DNA of 64,000 nucleotides, from contig NZ_CP107960.1 of NCBI RefSeq assembly GCF_036077095.1, forward strand, positions 2,728,001 to 2,792,000, written 5' to 3'. The position numbers and the translations under genes were made by a program. Shown one piece after another: positions 60,664 through 64,000 of the stretch (position 1 is its first letter; each line of letters starts with the position of its first letter). The DNA comes from Streptomyces sp. NBC_00376 (lineage in GTDB: Bacteria; Actinomycetota; Actinomycetes; Streptomycetales; Streptomycetaceae). The notes under the pieces are model-generated. The model saw nothing but the letters and a program-made list of their open reading frames with translations. It made no database searches and was not told where the DNA came from.

Positions 60664-61984
60664 TGGTCATATGCTGGTCAGCCCCGTCTCGAACTTCGGT
60701 CCGAATACGGTGGGCGGGGGCGGTCCTCCTGACCTCCAGGACGAGCGGCAGCAGACAGAGGGCGCCGACCGCACCGGCTCCGGCGACCACCTGGTGCACA
60801 GGGAGGAACTCGGCGGCGAGCCCGGCAAGGGCCATACCGACCCCCTGGAGCGTCATCAGTCCGGCGGTGAGCAGGGTCATGGCCCTGCCGCGCAGCGCCT
60901 CCGGGACGGCCTCGACGAACCACTGGTCGAGGCCGATGACGTACGCCCCGCCCGCCCCGGCGAGCACCAGCGCGAGCGCGATCGCGACCGTGCCTGGGCG
61001 CAGTCCGTACACCACCAGGGGCAGCGGTCCCGCGACGGCGGCCGGCAGCACGACCAGGGCGCGCAGCCGGGAGCCGAGCGCCGTGCCGACGTAGAGTTCG
61101 GCAACGATCTGACCGATGGGCATCGCACACATCAGCAGTCCCAGCACGACGGGGCCGGCCCCGATCTCGTCCGCGTACGGGACGGCCAGCGCCTCCGGTG
61201 CGACGACGAACAGCGGGGGCACCCAGAAGAGCAGCATCAGCGCGCGGATCCTGCGGTTCCCGAGCAGGTCGCGGGCTCCGGCGAGCGATTCCTTGAGCAG
61301 GGCGTCACGACGGTCCCCGTCGGACCTGGCGGGCCGGTCGCGGGTGCCGAAGCGGAGCAGGGCAGCCGAGCAGAGGAAGGTCACCACGGTGACCGTGATC
61401 GCACCCCGGGGCGAGAACACGGCGAGCAGCACCCCACCCGCCCCGAAGCCGGCGAGCAGCGCGCTCTGCGAGACGATCCGCAGCAGCGAGCGGCCGAGGA
61501 CATAGTGCTCGCCCTCGCCCAGGATGTCCGTGAGCGCGGCCATCCGCGTCCCGGTGAAGACCGGTGAGACGGCGGCGATCAGGCAGCGCAGCGCGAGCAG
61601 TCCGCCGACCGGGGTGCCCGGCAGCACCATCACGGTGACGCAGCCGGCACAGATCAGATCGCAGGTGACGAGGACCCGGCGGGCGGGGTAGCGGTCGGCG
61701 ACCCCGGCGAAGAGGGTGCCTCCCACCAGGTACGGGAGAAGGCCGAGCGCGAAGGTGAGCGCGCTGAGCAGGGGCGAACCGGTGAGCCCGTACACCAGGA
61801 CGGTGAGAGCGAGCTCGCTGACGACGACGCCGAGGAGGGAGAGCAGATGCGCGGCGAAGACCGCCCGGAACTCCCGGACGGCGAAGACGGCGCGGTAGCC
61901 GCCGGAGGTACCGGCGTCGGCCGTGTCGGGGGCGGTCGCCCCGGGGGCGGGAGGGACCGCTGGGTTTTCGGTGTCTGACGGCAT
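60656..61984 (-). CDS. MFS transporter
   Basis: A 442-residue, 12-segment transporter of the MFS_3/enterobactin-exporter-like group. FAGVADRYPARRVLVTCDLI is motif A; helices include LLALRCLIAAVSPVFTGTRM and VVLGLLMCAMPIGQIVAELY. Start MPSDTENPAVPP; a frame to 62035 would run through the divergent operator. It diverges from an ArsR-type regulator with a dyad between, and overlaps the MarR gene. Substrate unknown. Confidence 0.93.
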   Translation of the reverse strand: MPSDTENPAVPPAPGATAPDTADAGTSGGYRAVFAVREFRAVFAAHLLSLLGVVVSELALTVLVYGLTGSPLLSALTFALGLLPYLVGGTLFAGVADRYPARRVLVTCDLICAGCVTVMVLPGTPVGGLLALRCLIAAVSPVFTGTRMAALTDILGEGEHYVLGRSLLRIVSQSALLAGFGAGGVLLAVFSPRGAITVTVVTFLCSAALLRFGTRDRPARSDGDRRDALLKESLAGARDLLGNRRIRALMLLFWVPPLFVVAPEALAVPYADEIGAGPVVLGLLMCAMPIGQIVAELYVGTALGSRLRALVVLPAAVAGPLPLVVYGLRPGTVAIALALVLAGAGGAYVIGLDQWFVEAVPEALRGRAMTLLTAGLMTLQGVGMALAGLAAEFLPVHQVVAGAGAVGALCLLPLVLEVRRTAPAHRIRTEVRDGADQHMTSG

Positions 61985-62020
61985 GGTCGCAGCCTGGGGG
62001 CCTGCGGCGGCTCTCCGTAG

Positions 62021-62042
62021 ACTTTCGGCCCACACCGAAAGT
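62021..62042. promoter_or_regulatory. Operator-like dyad between MFS and ArsR-type genes
   Basis: ACTTTCGG, six bases, CCGAAAGT: eight perfect pairs, 13 bases before the ArsR-type start and 36 bases before the MFS start. Likely the regulator's site for both directions. Confidence 0.72.
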
Positions 62043-62055
62043 TACGAGGCCGCGC

Positions 62056-63054
62056 ATGTCGTTCCAGCTGCACCTCGACGGGGGCGATCTGCTGCGCTGC
62101 CGGTTCGCACTGTCACCGCTCGGCGAGACCCAGGCGGCCGTGCGCGTCCTGGCCCAGCCCGAGCGGCACGGGTACCACCTGCCGTGGCTCCGGCTGATCC
62201 GCGACGCGGCCGACGGCCTCGAACTCGGGCCGCTTTGGCAGCTGATGGCACGGCGCGGGCACAACCCCGACTTCTTCAGCCCGCCGCCGCCCGGTCCGGT
62301 CACCACCTTCGAGGAGGAGATCGCCGGGGTGCGGTCCGTCGATCCGGAGGTCGCCCGCCGGGACATCGCACTGTCACTGGCCAACCGGCCCGAACTGCTG
62401 CGCTCCCCCACCGGACAGGCGATGCTCGCCGATCCGGTCGGGACCGCCCGGTATCTGGCCGACCTGCTGGAGCAGGCCTGGCGGGTGCTGATCGAGCCGC
62501 ACTGGCCACGGCTGCGCGCGCTGCTGGAGGCGGACATCGCCTACCACTCGCGGCGGCTCGCCGCGGTCGGCTTCGAGCGGCTGCTGGGTGAGTTGAGCCC
62601 CCAGCTGAGCTGGTCGGATTCGACGCTCACCATCATCGGGACGCGCGGCAGGCACACCCGGGTGCTGGGCGGGCAGGGGCTGGTCCTGATTCCCAGCGTC
62701 TTCTGCTGGCCGGACGCGGTCAGCGGCTTCGAACCGCCGTGGCAGCCCGCGATCGTCTACCCGGCACGCGGCATCGGCGGGCTGTGGACGGAACCCGCCG
62801 ACCGCACCCCGCAGGTGCTCGCCCGGCTGCTGGGGCGTGGCCGGGCCGATGTCCTGTGCGCGCTCGACGAACCAGCCGGCCCGAGCGCGCTCGCGCACCG
62901 TCTGGGCCTCGCGGTGTCCTCCGTGTCGGAGCATCTGTCGGTGCTGCGTGCGGCGGGGCTGCTGACGTCGCGCCGGTACGGGCATCAGGTGCTGTACGAG
63001 CGGACTCCGCTCGGGATCGCCCTGGCCGTGCCGGAGCGCGGCCGGGCGGAATGA
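62056..63054 (+). CDS. DUF5937 / ArsR-type winged-helix regulator
   Basis: A 332-residue regulator. The N-terminal DUF5937 domain (about 1-240, LLRCRFALSPLGETQAAVRV) is linked to a C-terminal ArsR winged helix (about 250-325, ADVLCALDEPAGPSALAHRL then GLAVSSVSEHLSVLRAAGLL). No metal-binding cysteines are seen in the HTH, so a small-molecule ligand in the DUF domain is more likely. It diverges from an MFS gene across an ACTTTCGG/CCGAAAGT dyad; control of that transporter is the simplest reading. Confidence 0.92.
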   Translation: MSFQLHLDGGDLLRCRFALSPLGETQAAVRVLAQPERHGYHLPWLRLIRDAADGLELGPLWQLMARRGHNPDFFSPPPPGPVTTFEEEIAGVRSVDPEVARRDIALSLANRPELLRSPTGQAMLADPVGTARYLADLLEQAWRVLIEPHWPRLRALLEADIAYHSRRLAAVGFERLLGELSPQLSWSDSTLTIIGTRGRHTRVLGGQGLVLIPSVFCWPDAVSGFEPPWQPAIVYPARGIGGLWTEPADRTPQVLARLLGRGRADVLCALDEPAGPSALAHRLGLAVSSVSEHLSVLRAAGLLTSRRYGHQVLYERTPLGIALAVPERGRAE

Positions 63055-63111
63055 GGCGAGCCCCCGGACCGGGGGCCGGGGGCTCGTCACGGGGGCGTCG
63101 CGGGCGGGGCG

Positions 63112-63405
63112 TCAGTCCGCGAGGTAGCGCTCGACCGTCTCGACCTTGGAGGTCAGGCCGTCGGTGACGCCGGGGCGGATGTCGGCCTTCAGTACGAGGG
63201 AGACGCGTCCGGCGCGGGCCTCGACGGCGGCGACGGCACGCTTGACGACGTCCATGACTTCGTCCCATTCACCTTCCACGGAGGTGAACATGGCGTCCGT
63301 GCGGTTGGGCAGGCCGGACTCGCGGACGACCCGGACGGCGTCGGCGACGTACTCGCCGACGTCCTCACCGACACCCAGCGGGCTGACCGAGAACGCGACG
63401 ATCAT
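63112..63405 (-). CDS. MTH1187/YkoF-type thiamine-binding-like protein
   Basis: A 97-residue protein of the DUF77/MTH1187 family: [20 protein letters not shown] at the start, [20 protein letters not shown] in the middle, [20 protein letters not shown] near the end. Members bind thiamine or related pyrimidines as oligomers; the role in Streptomyces is unproved. Its ATG overlaps the stop of the DUF3817 gene (ATGA), so the two are coupled. Confidence 0.93.
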   Translation of the reverse strand: MIVAFSVSPLGVGEDVGEYVADAVRVVRESGLPNRTDAMFTSVEGEWDEVMDVVKRAVAAVEARAGRVSLVLKADIRPGVTDGLTSKVETVERYLAD

Positions 63406-63752
63406 GCGCTGACCACGCCTTCGCGGCGGGCGCGGGCGGCGATGACGCCGTCGGCCTCGTAGCGCTTGAGCAGCTTGTCGCCGTACAGCCCGCCGAACGG
63501 CAGCAGTGCGAGCAGGAAGAAGAGCGCGACGCGCTTCAGCGGCCACTTGGTCTTGGCCCAGACATCGAGCAGCAGGACGGCGTAGATCACGAAGAGCACG
63601 CCGTGCAGGATGCCCAGCGGCATCATCAGGAAGTCGATGTCGGAGACCCGGCTGAGGACCGAGCCGAAGATGATCAGCGCCGGGAAGGAGAGCGCCTCGG
63701 GAATCGAGATGAGGCGCAGCCGGTGCAGGGCGGTAGCGGTCTTGATGTCCAC
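63402..63752 (-). CDS. DUF3817 membrane protein (second copy)
   Basis: A 116-residue protein with the DUF3817 pattern: [60 protein letters not shown], then a charged tail. GTG start with GAAGGTG; the frame to 63812 adds 20 residues without family match. First gene of a two-gene unit with the thiamine-binding-like protein. Related to the DUF3817 protein at 59718-60050 but clearly diverged. Confidence 0.88.
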   Translation of the reverse strand: MDIKTATALHRLRLISIPEALSFPALIIFGSVLSRVSDIDFLMMPLGILHGVLFVIYAVLLLDVWAKTKWPLKRVALFFLLALLPFGGLYGDKLLKRYEADGVIAARARREGVVSA

Positions 63753-64000
63753 GGGGGCACCTTCGGTGGGAGGACGGTGACAGCTTGTGAATACAGGCAC
63801 AAGCGGACCCATTGTGACATCGACGCGGTCGGTGCCCGGCGCCGGGGCCCGATACCGGGTGTCGCAGGCGCCGGGTCATACGTCCCGGTTGCGTACGGGT
63901 CCGGTACCGGATGCGTATCAGGGGCGGTTCGGGGCCGGAGATCCTCCCCCGGGCCCTGTCCGGGCCGGGCGGCCTGGCGCTAACGTCGCTCCGTGGCAAT
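63753..64000. other. Right edge of the window, upstream of the DUF3817 unit
   Basis: No complete gene. Promoter sequence for the DUF3817 gene should lie here. A TAACGT hexamer followed at 63993 by GTGGCAAT could be the promoter and first codons of a divergent gene beyond the window, but only eight bases of it are visible. Confidence 0.4.

Noticed and set aside
1..64000. tRNA, rRNA, CRISPR or prophage
   Set aside because: I saw no cloverleaf-like sequence with a CCA-proximal acceptor pattern, no spaced direct repeats and no phage structural genes. A tRNAscan and CRISPR search would settle this.
63993..64000. Start of a divergent gene at the right edge
   Set aside because: Only GTGGCAAT is visible, too little to support a coding feature.

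Overview
This is a very GC-rich window with strong third-position GC bias, frequent GTG starts and ATGA/GTGA gene overlaps. It carries families that are almost diagnostic of Streptomyces: a GlgE trehalose/maltose cluster, an XRE plus DUF397 pair, DUF6114 and DUF6230 proteins, an isobutyryl-CoA mutase large subunit and a Streptomyces killer-toxin-like protein. From memory, the gene order follows the core-chromosome stretch around SCO5410 to SCO5456 of S. coelicolor, read in reverse. I could not run an alignment to confirm this.

Left part (1-7882): the end of a glycogen debranching enzyme, a minus-strand operon (ABC-2 ATPase, permease, sensor kinase, LuxR-type regulator), and two half-size ABC exporters that probably form a heterodimer. 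From 7883 to about 14740 lies an accessory island. It holds a dead IS5-type element with two nonsense codons, a three-repeat IPT/TIG protein, a fragment of a second IS copy, a frameshifted metallo-hydrolase remnant, an interrupted membrane protein, a MerR/SDR divergon and an XRE/DUF397 pair. Core order then resumes with a second heterodimeric ABC exporter, an alcohol dehydrogenase, an MFS pump with a divergent GntR-TetR chimaeric regulator, and a secreted M4 protease.

Centre (24379-40706): glgP faces glgE-treS-mak-glgB. TreS makes maltose from trehalose, Mak phosphorylates it, GlgE polymerises maltose 1-phosphate, GlgB branches the glucan, and GlgP (with GlgX at the left edge) degrades it. 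Then come a secreted beta/gamma-crystallin toxin-like protein, a MerR-thioredoxin pair and a dicarboxylate symporter with its own two-component system. At 40787-44335 an ECF-type sigma/anti-sigma pair faces an operon for a secreted EF-hand protein and a vanadium haloperoxidase-like enzyme. The two transcription units are preceded by near-identical back-to-back promoter-like elements.

Right part (44512-64000): two regulatory proteins (one an HTH-membrane-ricin-lectin protein), a central carbon node (pfkA, divergent pta-ackA, then pyk), a three-gene envelope operon of unknown function (DUF6230, DUF6114, Pro/Ser-rich exported protein), a thioredoxin-TPR protein, a TetR regulator with a perfect operator-like repeat, icmA under a perfect 24-bp palindrome, two DUF3817 proteins, MarR and MFS genes, an ArsR-type regulator and a thiamine-binding-like protein. 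I saw no rRNA, tRNA, CRISPR array or large biosynthetic gene cluster.
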